16,742 bases of DNA from Bacteroidales bacterium (GCA_030692905.1 JAUYBT010000063.1:1-16742); one strand, 5' to 3'; shown: positions 1 to 6,981, counted from the first letter of the stretch. Numbers and translations are program-made. The notes: generated by a model not told the origin, from the letters alone.

Positions 1-693
1 AGTTGATTTTTAATGCTCCTGTTAATGGCACCAAAAGTTTTTCTTATACCTATCTCCAATCGTCTGCCTGTTGATACTGCAGTTGAGAGAATGATATAAT
101 TTATTGCCGCAACAAGTACAATCAGAAATGCTATGGCAGAAAAGAGTCTGACATTGCTCCTGTTTCCCGTAATTCCTGCATTTGCCACATCTGCAGAACC
201 CAGGTAAACATCCCCTAAATTTTGCAGCGAATACTGGTAAACCGGCTTTTCACTAATATTTTTGACCTCGAATGCTCTGAATTGATTTTCAAGAGTTTTT
301 ACATTACAATCTTTTGAAAGTAGAACCCAGGTAATCCAGAAGTTTTGGGTCCAGTTCATATCAGCATTAATAATTCCGAAAGTTTTATTAATGGGTTCAA
401 GTGTCCACTTGCTGTTCAGTAAACACTGTGTCCTGAAAGTTGAGTTTTCAGGTAAATCTTCGAATACCCCCCGTACCATAAAAACCTGTTCAGCGTTGTT
501 TACCACTCCGACGATTTCCTGTCCGACAGGATTCTGCCCGGGGAAAACCTTTTCTGCGAGAACACGTGAGAGGACAATGGAATTCTGATCATCAAGCAGA
601 TTCTTATCAGAAGAGCCGCTGATCAATGGAAGCGTAAAATACTTTATTGTGCCTTATAAATCGGAGCGCTGATTTAAGATAGTTTTTTAACAT
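1..693 (-). pseudogene. FtsX/MacB-type ABC transporter permease, internally deleted and frameshifted, cut by the window edge
   Basis: Read on the minus strand, an ATG at 693 opens a typical N-terminus of Bacteroidetes MacB/FtsX-like permeases (MLKNYLKSALRFIRHNKVFY). That frame stops at 607-609. From about 653 a different frame runs open to the window edge. It encodes the later part of the periplasmic domain (YFTLPLISG, then VLSRVLAEKVFPGQNPVGQEI and VRGVFEDLPENSTFR) and then a membrane segment with the family motif TGRRLEIGIRKTFGA, which follows the second transmembrane helix. The first transmembrane helix and the first hundred or so periplasmic residues, expected between the two parts, are missing. 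The two frames overlap around 630-651, which points to an internal deletion whose joint also shifted the frame. Intact relatives are inner-membrane permeases that work with an ATPase in efflux or lipoprotein-type transport. An assembly error is possible but less likely. The 3' end lies outside the window. Confidence 0.75.
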
Positions 694-735
694 GGTCCGT
701 TCGTTGGTTTAGAGCCATTCTAGATTTATAAAAAG

Positions 736-2010
736 CTAATTGCTTGTTACTTTAAAACGGACTAACCTTAAAGGAACACCAGTTGTCTTTTTCATGAGTT
801 GAAGACCATAAATATAACCGTTACTAAAGACCATTTTAGAAGGATTTATGGCCAGGTTATATTCATCACAAATAAAGCTACTCTGACATACAAATTTTCC
901 GCCATTTTCATATACCCATACATTAAACTTATTTGCATTTTCCTCTTTTGGGTATTCAAAGAATAACAAATTTCCATCAGAATCTTTTATTATCGTTGAA
1001 AAAGCTGGCATAGGTATGGGTTCCGATATTTTAGTCAGATCGATTTCCATTTCTTTTATCATATATTCCAAAGCAGATTTCATCTCATCGGATGGACCCC
1101 ACAAACTCTCTGATTTAGAGTTTTTATATTTTTCAATTGCTTTTTGTTGAATTTCTTTTTGTTCATCCACAGAGATGTAGTTTTTAGCCCATTCAATTTT
1201 GTCTTTTGAAATAAGTTTCCCTTCCAGGTCATGCACTAATAATTCGCCGGTAATTGGAATTGCAATAATTAGTTTGTTACCTACGCATGCAATATTTGGA
1301 GGTGAGTTCATACCAATATTTTTGGAAAATGGCATTGTAGTGCAACTCATCATTCCTCCCTTTTTAAACCTATAGGGATAATTAAATAGAGTTCTTTGAG
1401 CTGTCTCACTGGGTCTTTCTGTAAAATATTCCCAAATAACCTTCTCCTCATTGGTTTCATAATCAACTATCGACACAAAATCACGAAATTTATTACTCCA
1501 TATTACCCATCCTACAACAGCAATTTTATTATTGGGTAGTGGAATCATTTGTCGGGTCATATAATTGAGTTTCAAAGTTTTTTTATAATTTCCATTGAAG
1601 TCGAAACAAATCATATTCCCCATATTGTCCAAACCTGAAAAAAATGTGTTGTTATTGATTATACCTTCAATAGCATTGATTTTTTTATACTGTTCACCTT
1701 TGTTGTTTATTATACCAAACTCCTTTTCAAACTTACCAGTTGGAGAGAATTTTGAATAGAAATTCCTGTAAGTATGATTTACAATAACAGAACCATCAGG
1801 CAATATTTTTAGAGATTTTCTATTGCCCATTGGTGTACTATAAATTGTATCATAATAAGTCTTAAAAACATTGTCCCAATTGTTACCCTGAGCATATTCA
1901 AGATCGGGAACGAGTTTTACGATTCCTCTTTTATATACATCAATTAATTTCTGCGCAGAGGCCGTCAATGCGATTACTGCAAGTAAAATGGTAAATAATA
2001 GCTTTTTCAT
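736..2010 (-). CDS. Secreted propeller-like protein of an ECF sigma / anti-sigma cluster
   Basis: This 424-residue protein begins with a clear Sec signal peptide (MKKLLFTILLAVIALTASAQ), so it should be exported. The Ala-Gln end is a common Bacteroidetes cleavage site, and there is no lipobox cysteine. The mature part has repeated short strand patterns with Asp/Asn-Gly turns (LPDGSVIV, SPTGKFEKEFG, DFNGNYKKTLKL, DSDGNLLFFEYP, YENGGKFV), as in the six-bladed beta-propeller proteins common in this phylum. No catalytic motif is visible. It lies 49 bases downstream of the anti-sigma gene on the same strand and is probably the third gene of that operon. The permease remnant follows 42 bases further on. 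A sensory or ligand-binding role in the envelope is inferred from the position. The propeller assignment rests on sequence rhythm, not a formal profile match. Confidence 0.7.
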   Translation of the reverse strand: MKKLLFTILLAVIALTASAQKLIDVYKRGIVKLVPDLEYAQGNNWDNVFKTYYDTIYSTPMGNRKSLKILPDGSVIVNHTYRNFYSKFSPTGKFEKEFGIINNKGEQYKKINAIEGIINNNTFFSGLDNMGNMICFDFNGNYKKTLKLNYMTRQMIPLPNNKIAVVGWVIWSNKFRDFVSIVDYETNEEKVIWEYFTERPSETAQRTLFNYPYRFKKGGMMSCTTMPFSKNIGMNSPPNIACVGNKLIIAIPITGELLVHDLEGKLISKDKIEWAKNYISVDEQKEIQQKAIEKYKNSKSESLWGPSDEMKSALEYMIKEMEIDLTKISEPIPMPAFSTIIKDSDGNLLFFEYPKEENANKFNVWVYENGGKFVCQSSFICDEYNLAINPSKMVFSNGYIYGLQLMKKTTGVPLRLVRFKVTSN

Positions 2011-2059
2011 ATTATTTGATTTTAAATTATGCTAAATGTTTATATACATGTTACTTAAA

Positions 2060-2509
2060 CTATTTTATAAAGTACTCAGAGATGTTTCCTTTTGCGTCAA
2101 TTATACTGATAACCAAAGGAAGTTGTGTTACAGGGCGGTTTGCATCGACATCCATAGCAGAACCAATCTCAAGTATAATTTCATTCTGGTTTTTCATTTC
2201 CTTCTTTTGAGTAATGACAAATACGAATAGAAGAATACAGGCAGCTGCAATGATGTAGGAAAGTCTTTTGGTCGTTAAATAGTGCTTTTTAATATGCCTC
2301 GGGGGAATTGCAAACTTCGGGATTTCTATTGAGTCTTTTGCCAATAGATTAATTGCTTTTTTTACATTGGTTGCCAACCTTCGCTGATTTTCAATTTTTA
2401 CCGCACATGTATTACATATGGCGATATGTTTTTCAACTAAAGTAATTTCTTCGGGATTAGCCTCTCCATCAATATATTTTTGAATTATATCATCATGAAT
2501 ACAGTTCAT
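2060..2509 (-). CDS. Zinc-binding transmembrane anti-sigma factor
   Basis: This 149-residue protein starts with an anti-sigma (ZAS-type) zinc domain: Cys3, His28, Cys32 and Cys35 give the C...HxxxCxxC pattern (HIAICNTC). A linker follows, then one hydrophobic membrane helix at about residues 84-100, then an extracytoplasmic tail of about 48 residues. Such proteins hold an ECF sigma factor at the inner membrane and release it on an envelope signal. Its start codon lies inside the end of the upstream sigma gene (17-base overlap), which suggests translational coupling and identifies the partner. The tail is short and resembles no sensor domain I recognise, so any signal may come through another protein, possibly the secreted product of the next gene. 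Confidence 0.88.
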   Translation of the reverse strand: MNCIHDDIIQKYIDGEANPEEITLVEKHIAICNTCAVKIENQRRLATNVKKAINLLAKDSIEIPKFAIPPRHIKKHYLTTKRLSYIIAAACILLFVFVITQKKEMKNQNEIILEIGSAMDVDANRPVTQLPLVISIIDAKGNISEYFIK

Positions 2510-2981
2510 ATCGTTGATTTTTAAGTTCTTTTTCCATCTTTTTTAATGTACGTGATAACATTTTCCCTATTGAAGAAAATTTTATGCCAGTTACTTCTGC
2601 GATCTCTTTATAAGATAGTCCTTCGCTATAGAAGGTTGCCAAATTTTTTTCTTGAGGTTTCAATTTTGAAATCGCAAGGTTTATGGCATCCTTCATCTCC
2701 TGGTTCTCTAATAATCCGGATTCACTTTTGTACTCACCTAGAGATTCAAGATTTTGAAATCGTTTCCGGTTTCTTAGGTTATCTACGCATTTATTAATAG
2801 TAGCCCGATATAACCAGCTTTTTGGATGATGAATTATGTTTCCATTGTTTAGTTTATTGAAGAAATCAATAAAAATTTCCTGAACTATATCAGAAACATC
2901 ATCACTATCGCCAACCATTCTTGTTGCAACACGAAACATGGTCTTGTAGTTTTCAGTGTATATCTCTTCGAATGTGTTCAA
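2493..2981 (-). CDS. RNA polymerase ECF-type sigma factor
   Basis: The 162 residues match the size and layout of ECF sigma factors. Region 2 spans about residues 6-75, with the -10-binding helix carrying DVSDIVQEIFIDFF and then HPKSWLYRATINKCVDNLRNRKR. Region 4 spans about 99-153, with a helix-turn-helix in GLSYKEIAEVTGIKFSSIGKMLSRTLKKM. Regions 1 and 3 are absent, as expected. It is the first gene of a minus-strand cluster with its anti-sigma factor (17-base overlap) and a secreted propeller-like protein. Sigma factors of this type often activate their own operon, but I could not identify an ECF promoter upstream. The regulon cannot be read from the window. The downstream operon genes are the first candidates. 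Confidence 0.93.
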   Translation of the reverse strand: MNTFEEIYTENYKTMFRVATRMVGDSDDVSDIVQEIFIDFFNKLNNGNIIHHPKSWLYRATINKCVDNLRNRKRFQNLESLGEYKSESGLLENQEMKDAINLAISKLKPQEKNLATFYSEGLSYKEIAEVTGIKFSSIGKMLSRTLKKMEKELKNQRYELYS

Positions 2982-3177
2982 AATATACTTTTACTCGTTA
3001 GGCGTACAACTAGACGATTTTGTGACAAAAATGATGATATATTTAAAATTGAGCATCGATAATAATAAAGTGTTCTTGTTAGGTCGGAAGGGTCAGCCGA
3101 TGTTGCGGTTTTTGCCATCCGGGTGCAAGCTTGGTTGTCTTTATAGTCAATAAAATAGTTGATTTATTTTAAAAAAA
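2982..3177. other. Intergenic spacer between divergent sigma and lipoprotein genes
   Basis: This AT-rich stretch lies between the start of the sigma gene (minus) and the lipoprotein promoter (plus). It must contain the sigma operon promoter, but no convincing TAnnTTTG box in the minus orientation was found. No RNA gene or repeat was recognised. The segment around 3082-3130 is more GC-rich than its surroundings and remains unexplained. Confidence 0.5.
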
Positions 3178-3208
3178 TTGACTTTGTCATAACAAGGGTG
3201 TAGCTTTG
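3178..3208 (+). promoter_or_regulatory. Bacteroidetes-type promoter for the PEGA lipoprotein gene
   Basis: TTG at 3178-3180 is followed after 20 bases by TAGCTTTG at 3201-3208. This matches the -33 (TTG) and -7 (TAnnTTTG) elements of the Bacteroidetes primary sigma factor with good spacing. Transcription would start around 3213-3216, leaving a leader of about 165 bases before the ATG at 3379. Confidence 0.65.
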
Positions 3209-3212
3209 TTTC

Positions 3213-3268
3213 AGACTTAAAAGTCTTTCATGAAAAGAGCAAGATTAAGGATTTTTTATTCTTAATCT
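3213..3268 (+). promoter_or_regulatory. Two small hairpins in the 5' leader of the lipoprotein gene
   Basis: The inverted repeat AGACT / AGTCT (3213-3217 and 3222-3226) sits at the predicted transcript start. A second one, AGATTAAG / CTTAATCT (3242-3249 and 3261-3268), has an 11-base T-rich loop. Neither is followed by a good U-tract, so they look like leader structure and not a terminator. No known riboswitch class was recognised. A chance origin is possible because the region is AT-rich. Confidence 0.35.
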
Positions 3269-3378
3269 GATAATAGATTGTAATTTAAGAAATTAAATGA
3301 GCAGTTTATTTGAATTCTTAATAATCCAGCGAAGCTGTTAATTATTCGAAATCGTATGTTATATTATTTGCTGTATAA

Positions 3379-4272
3379 ATGTCAACAATGAAAGCAACCA
3401 AAATTACAAAATCTATCTGCATACTTCTTGTCTTATCTATTCTGATTTCAGGCTGTGCAAGTACGACTCTTTTCCAGACATCACCCAGCTTTGCATCTGT
3501 TTATGTCAATGGACAAAACGTTGGAACAACTCCATATAAATATTCCGATAGAAAAGCTGCTGGTGCATCTACTTCAATTGCGTTTAAGAAAGATGGGTAT
3601 AAGGATTTATATATTAACTTGAAAAGAAATGAACAACTAGATATGGGAGCTCTCATTTCGGGAATATTTTTTATATATCCCTTAATATGGCTTAAGAAAT
3701 ATAATCCAGTTCATTATTATGATCTGGAAAATCTTGGAGATGGTAAACACGTTATTTCAGTATCTGACACTGCACACTATCTTAAGGGAGAAGATGAACA
3801 AATCAAAATTACTATTGACAGTGTCATAAGAGCTAATTCTTTACCTGAAAGTCTCAAGCGGGACCATAAAACTCATACAGAAACTTTAAATACAGATTTT
3901 ACACTTCCTTCTCTTAGTGAAGGCAACGATTACGTTTTTATTTATTATACTGTAGTTGAAAAAAGGGACTTAAATATTAGCCTTATGGATTCCAAACTAG
4001 ATAACTCATATGTGAAAGATGACTTCGGCAAACTTTACGGGGTGGTCTTGGCCAGAGGACCATATATTATAAAATATGTTGGTGGATCAGTTTTTTGGAA
4101 TCCAAAACTATTTCAGGGAACAGAATTAGAGAAAGAATTTTTGTTATTTGAAGTGCCTAAGAAAACAATGCCAATTCAGATGAAGTTTCTCTACCGATAT
4201 ATGGAAGAGTCTACTAGGGCTAAGCAAATAAAGATCGGACAAATAGATATTGACTTAGTGCAACATGATTAA
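3379..4272 (+). CDS. PEGA-domain lipoprotein
   Basis: The 297-residue product carries a lipoprotein signal peptide ending in the lipobox LISGC, with Cys26 as the lipidated residue, so it should be membrane-anchored. A PEGA-like domain follows at about residues 33-82 (SFASVYVNGQNVGTTPYKYSD, then FKKDGYKDLYINL). PEGA domains occur on surface or periplasmic proteins and are thought to bind wall or polysaccharide, though their ligand is often unknown. A hydrophobic stretch at about 92-106 (MGALISGIFFIYPLIWL) could be a second membrane contact or a buried strand. The remainder is of unknown type. A second ATG at 3388 could also be the start, with the lipobox unaffected. It stands alone, divergent from the sigma operon, with its own promoter and a long leader. 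Its task is unknown. Confidence 0.82.
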   Translation: MSTMKATKITKSICILLVLSILISGCASTTLFQTSPSFASVYVNGQNVGTTPYKYSDRKAAGASTSIAFKKDGYKDLYINLKRNEQLDMGALISGIFFIYPLIWLKKYNPVHYYDLENLGDGKHVISVSDTAHYLKGEDEQIKITIDSVIRANSLPESLKRDHKTHTETLNTDFTLPSLSEGNDYVFIYYTVVEKRDLNISLMDSKLDNSYVKDDFGKLYGVVLARGPYIIKYVGGSVFWNPKLFQGTELEKEFLLFEVPKKTMPIQMKFLYRYMEESTRAKQIKIGQIDIDLVQHD

Positions 4273-4442
4273 TATTTGTCGACACTTCAATGATCTGCTT
4301 CACTTCGTTTCTGCTCAGTTGCCCAATTGCTCTGTACACAATAAATCTTTTGCCGGTCGTTATTTCTTTCAGGGAGGGTGAGTAGATAAAAAGGAAGCAT
4401 TCAAACTTCCTTCCGGACTTTTACATTTATACTTTTAATTTT
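4273..4442. other. Spacer between the lipoprotein gene and tRNA-Ala
   Basis: This spacer contains an inverted repeat AAGGAAG / CTTCCTT (4391-4397 and 4406-4412, 8-base loop) that might end the lipoprotein transcript, though no U-tract follows it. The minus strand is open, without a stop, from 4420 down into the lipoprotein gene, with a protein-like composition (for example KEITTGKRFIVYRAIGQLSR). No start codon in a sensible position and no family match were recognised. Confidence 0.4.
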
Positions 4443-4467
4443 AAAAGCCGCCCCGGAGGCGGCTTTT
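4443..4467. terminator. Strong bidirectional hairpin terminator
   Basis: A perfect 10-bp stem, AAAAGCCGCC (4443-4452) with GGCGGCTTTT (4458-4467), encloses a 5-base loop. It begins two bases beyond the 3' end of tRNA-Ala on the minus strand and lies downstream of the plus-strand lipoprotein gene. With A-runs on one side and T-runs on the other, it can end both transcripts. Confidence 0.82.
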
Positions 4468-4468
4468 G

Positions 4469-4542
4469 TGGAGATTAGGGGAATCGAACCCCTGACCTTG
4501 TGACTGCCAGTCACACGCTCTAGCCAACTGAGCTAAACCCCC
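4469..4542 (-). tRNA. tRNA-Ala (anticodon GGC)
   Basis: This 74-base gene folds as a full cloverleaf on the minus strand. The acceptor stem is GGGGGTT with AATCTCC, the D-arm reads GCTC...GAGC, the anticodon arm is TGTGA-CTGGCAG-TCACA, and the T-arm is AGGGG-TTCGAAT-CCCCT. The 7-base loop CTGGCAG gives anticodon GGC, which reads GCC alanine codons. The acceptor stem has the G3:U70 wobble pair that is the classic identity element for alanyl-tRNA synthetase. CCA is not encoded and must be added after transcription. It stands alone between its promoter and a strong terminator. Confidence 0.96.
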
Positions 4543-4554
4543 GTAATGAGCTGG

Positions 4555-4562
4555 CAAATGTA
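4555..4562 (-). promoter_or_regulatory. Promoter -7 element for tRNA-Ala
   Basis: On the minus strand TACATTTG (4562 to 4555) matches the TAnnTTTG element exactly and sits 12 bases before the mature tRNA 5' end, a plausible distance. The -33 region is only A/T-rich and lacks a clear TTG, so the -7 box alone carries the call. Confidence 0.5.
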
Positions 4563-4622
4563 AGAAAAAATTAAAAAAATTAAAATATAATAAAAACTGT
4601 AACTAATATTAATTGTTTAAGA

Positions 4623-4657
4623 GTCGGAAGTCCGAAGCCGGAAGACGGAAGGCGACA
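4623..4657. repeat. Five-unit degenerate heptanucleotide repeat (GTCGGAA type)
   Basis: Five consecutive 7-base units read GTCGGAA, GTCCGAA, GCCGGAA, GACGGAA and GGCGACA. The first four share a GxCxGAA pattern and the last is diverged. The run lies ten bases before the heptad hairpin at 4668-4750, shares its 7-base period, and may belong to the same composite element. Confidence 0.75.
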
Positions 4658-4667
4658 GGTCGTTTAA

Positions 4668-4750
4668 GGACGCACGATACACGACGCACGACGCAGGGAA
4701 AAAATAATTCCGGGTACCGTGTGCCGTGAGTCGTGAGCCGTGAGTCGGAC
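4668..4750. repeat. Dispersed heptad-repeat hairpin, copy 1
   Basis: The left arm (4670-4697) consists of the heptads ACGCACG, ATACACG, ACGCACG and ACGCAGG. The right arm (4720-4747) consists of TGTGCCG, TGAGTCG, TGAGCCG and TGAGTCG. The arms are imperfect reverse complements: about 30 bases, most of them matched, with mismatches recurring mainly at fixed positions of the heptad. An A-rich spacer with a small GGAA/TTCC stem separates them. A related element lies at 15923-15989, so this is a dispersed family. It resembles REP/REPIN-like elements in form, but the class is not identified. Confidence 0.82.
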
Positions 4751-4789
4751 TAATAACGGAACATTTACTATAAACCATCTTTATATTGT

Positions 4790-4820
4790 TTTGGCGAAAA
4801 GACACTATTTTGTAATTTTG
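4790..4820 (+). promoter_or_regulatory. Bacteroidetes-type promoter for tonB-hflX
   Basis: TTG at 4791-4793 (preceded by T) and TAATTTTG at 4813-4820 are separated by 19 bases and match the TTG / TAnnTTTG consensus. The start of transcription would be near 4827, with a leader of about 145 bases before tonB. The promoter begins 40 bases beyond the heptad hairpin. Confidence 0.62.
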
Positions 4821-4973
4821 CCGGACATTAAGAAGTCCCGGTCAACTTTTAAGTACATTTACCCGGACAGAAAATGAATGGCATTATTATTGATTTCAAA
4901 TTTAAATTGTTATTATTCCCTTGAAACCATTTAACAGAGGGATCTTATAAAGCAGATAAAATTAACTGGAAGA

Positions 4974-5762
4974 ATGTTCGATAATCTTAGAAAGGTGATG
5001 GATTTTGATGATCTGCTTTTTGAAACGCGGAACAGGGATTATGGCGCTTATCAACTTCGAAAGAGATATAATTCTGTGGTTATTGCAGGCATCATTCTGG
5101 CATCATTACTGGTAAGTTCTGCTGTAATTATTCCATTTATTTTTACTCCTAATTCCGACCATGTTCTTAATGGCGGTTTCAATTATGTCCAGGTTCAGAT
5201 GGAAAACCTTGACCCTCCGATTGACGAGATCATAGTTCCACCTGCTCCACCGCCACCTGAAGCTGCCCGCATACAGGAAGTTGTGAAATATATTCCACCG
5301 GTCGTTGTTGATACTGTACTACCACTTGAAACAACTCTTGCAACAACTGATGAAGCTCTTACTCAATCAACAAGCGATCAGATTGAGGTTAAAGGCACAG
5401 GTAACGGTGAGGATCTGTTATCGGGACAGGAGGGTATAGTCGCAGACGAGCCATTTTTTGTGGTTGAAGTGATGCCTTCTTTTAAAGGAGGTGACATTGA
5501 TAAATTCCGGGAATGGGTACTGAAGCGAACCAATTATCCTCAGATTGCAATTGACAAGAAGATCCAAGGCAGGGTATTTCTGACTTTCATTGTTGAAACC
5601 GACGGAGCTGTAAGCAATGTGACAATAATAAAAGGAGTTGACCCTATTATTGATAATGAAGCAGTAAAAACTATTCAGGCATCACCCAAATGGAGCCCCG
5701 GTTTGCAGAGGGGGCAGCCTGTTCGTGTAAGGTATCAAATGTCGCTCAATTTTGTATTTTGA
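4974..5762 (+). CDS. Energy transducer TonB
   Basis: This 262-residue protein passes proton-motive energy from an ExbB/ExbD complex to outer-membrane TonB-dependent receptors. It has a short cytoplasmic head with the MDFDDLLFETRNRDYGAYQL signature common to Bacteroidetes TonB proteins, one membrane helix at about residues 35-57, and a proline-rich periplasmic spacer (about 80-112, including VPPAPPPPEAAR and YIPPVV). The C-terminal TonB domain covers about 162-262 (NYPQIAIDKKIQGRVFLTFIVETDG ends the first half and SPKWSPGLQRGQPVRVRY the second). The motor proteins ExbB/ExbD are not encoded nearby. hflX follows within a few bases, so the two are probably cotranscribed. Many bacteria of this phylum carry several tonB genes, so which receptors it serves cannot be said. 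Confidence 0.93.
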   Translation: MFDNLRKVMDFDDLLFETRNRDYGAYQLRKRYNSVVIAGIILASLLVSSAVIIPFIFTPNSDHVLNGGFNYVQVQMENLDPPIDEIIVPPAPPPPEAARIQEVVKYIPPVVVDTVLPLETTLATTDEALTQSTSDQIEVKGTGNGEDLLSGQEGIVADEPFFVVEVMPSFKGGDIDKFREWVLKRTNYPQIAIDKKIQGRVFLTFIVETDGAVSNVTIIKGVDPIIDNEAVKTIQASPKWSPGLQRGQPVRVRYQMSLNFVF

Positions 5763-5769
5763 AACTTTG

Positions 5770-6981
5770 ATGATTGAAACCGGCAAACCCCTGGAAAGGG
5801 CAATTCTTGTAGGAATAATTTATCCCGGACAGGATGAACGTGAAGTTGAGGATTTCCTTGGGGAACTCTCATTCCTTACTGAAACGGCAGGTGCGGAACC
5901 TCTGAAAAGGTTTATCCAAAAACTGGATGTACCTAACCCCCGTACATTTGTGGGTTCAGGCAAAATCGAGGAGATCGCCCTGTATGTTCAGGAGAATAAT
6001 GTTGATATTGCCATTTTTGATGATGAACTCTCCCCAAGCCAGTTAAGAAATATTGAAAAGGCAATTGGCTGCCGCATTCTCGACAGAACAAATCTGATAC
6101 TTGATATTTTTGCCCGCCGGGCACGGACATCACATGCCCGGACACAGGTGGAACTGGCCCAGTATCAATATCTTCTTCCACGCTTAACCGGTTTGTGGAC
6201 TCACCTTGAACGGCAAAGGGGAGGTATCGGTTTCAGGGGTCCGGGAGAAACTGAAATTGAAACCGATAGAAGGATTATCAGGGATAGAATTTCACTGCTT
6301 AAAACACAGCTTAAAAAGATCGACACCCAGATGGCTACCCAGCGGAAAAACCGTGGAAAAATGGTCAGGGTGGCACTTGTGGGATATACTAATGTCGGGA
6401 AATCCACTATTATGAATCTCCTGAGTAAGTCGGATGTTTTTGCTGAAAATAAGCTTTTTGCAACTCTCGATACAACAGTACGGAAAGTTGTTATCGGGAA
6501 CCTTCCTTTCCTGCTTTCCGATACAGTCGGATTTATCCGAAAACTCCCACACGATCTGGTTGAGTCATTCAAATCAACTCTTGATGAGGTCAGAGAATCA
6601 GACCTGCTTGTCCACATTGTCGATATTTCTCATCCAAACTTTGAAGAACAGATTAAGGTGGTCAACGAAACTCTTAAGGAGCTTGGATCTTCCGGTAAAC
6701 CTTCAATAATAATTTTTAATAAAATTGATGCATTTTCCTATACCTTAAAGGATGAAGATGATCTTACTCCTGTACGAAAGGAAAACTATTCTCTGTCCGA
6801 CCTGAAGAAGACCTGGATGGCTTCCGATAAGAATCACAGAACTGTTTTCATCTCAGCAAAGACTAAAGAAAACGTTGAGGAGTTAAGAAAAATACTTTAT
6901 GAAGAAGTAAAAAAGATACACATCACAAGGTATCCTTTCAGCAACTTTCTATACGATACCCCCCTGCTTCCTGAGGAGTAG
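5770..6981 (+). CDS. hflX: Ribosome-associated GTPase HflX
   Basis: HflX binds the 50S subunit and splits stalled ribosomes, notably under heat or antibiotic stress. The 403-residue protein has the N-terminal HflX domain (ILVGIIYPGQDEREVEDFLGEL), the linker signature RARTSHARTQVELAQYQYLLPRLTGLW, and the glycine-rich GGIGFRGPGETEIETDRR. A coiled-coil helix pair leads to the G domain, with G1 GYTNVGKS at about residue 205, G3 DTVGF, G4 NKID and G5 ISAKT. The frame also allows a TTG start at 5752 overlapping tonB. I prefer the ATG at 5770 because homologous proteins begin close to the ILVG motif. This leaves 7 bases after the tonB stop, consistent with one operon. It converges on asd across a large palindrome. 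Confidence 0.95.
   Translation: MIETGKPLERAILVGIIYPGQDEREVEDFLGELSFLTETAGAEPLKRFIQKLDVPNPRTFVGSGKIEEIALYVQENNVDIAIFDDELSPSQLRNIEKAIGCRILDRTNLILDIFARRARTSHARTQVELAQYQYLLPRLTGLWTHLERQRGGIGFRGPGETEIETDRRIIRDRISLLKTQLKKIDTQMATQRKNRGKMVRVALVGYTNVGKSTIMNLLSKSDVFAENKLFATLDTTVRKVVIGNLPFLLSDTVGFIRKLPHDLVESFKSTLDEVRESDLLVHIVDISHPNFEEQIKVVNETLKELGSSGKPSIIIFNKIDAFSYTLKDEDDLTPVRKENYSLSDLKKTWMASDKNHRTVFISAKTKENVEELRKILYEEVKKIHITRYPFSNFLYDTPLLPEE

Larger units (their letters stand above)
4543..4973. other. Intergenic region with tRNA promoter, heptad repeats and tonB promoter
   Basis: This 431-base region has no convincing gene. From left to right it holds the tRNA-Ala promoter, an A/T-rich tract (4562-4620), the GTCGGAA heptad run (4623-4657), the large heptad hairpin (4668-4750), the tonB promoter (4790-4820) and a tonB leader of about 145 bases. 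A possible short minus-strand reading frame across the repeat (4617-4805) gives a protein containing HGSRLTAHG. That is simply the heptad repeat translated and should not be called a gene. Confidence 0.75.

Noticed and set aside
391..588. Plus-strand reading frame at the left edge
   Set aside because: It is antisense to the permease remnant, whose minus-strand frame shows clear family motifs.
4617..4805. Small minus-strand reading frame with THGSRLTAHGTR
   Set aside because: It is the translation of the heptad repeat hairpin and has no independent support as a gene.
4874..4924. Sixteen-codon frame in the tonB leader
   Set aside because: It has no ribosome-binding signal and low-complexity composition, and shows no attenuator features.
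5752..5769. TTG start extending hflX upstream into tonB
   Set aside because: The ATG at 5770 fits the family N-terminus better and avoids a rare start codon.
6201..6617. Long minus-strand frame inside hflX
   Set aside because: It overlaps the conserved GTPase motifs of hflX and has the composition of an antisense shadow.
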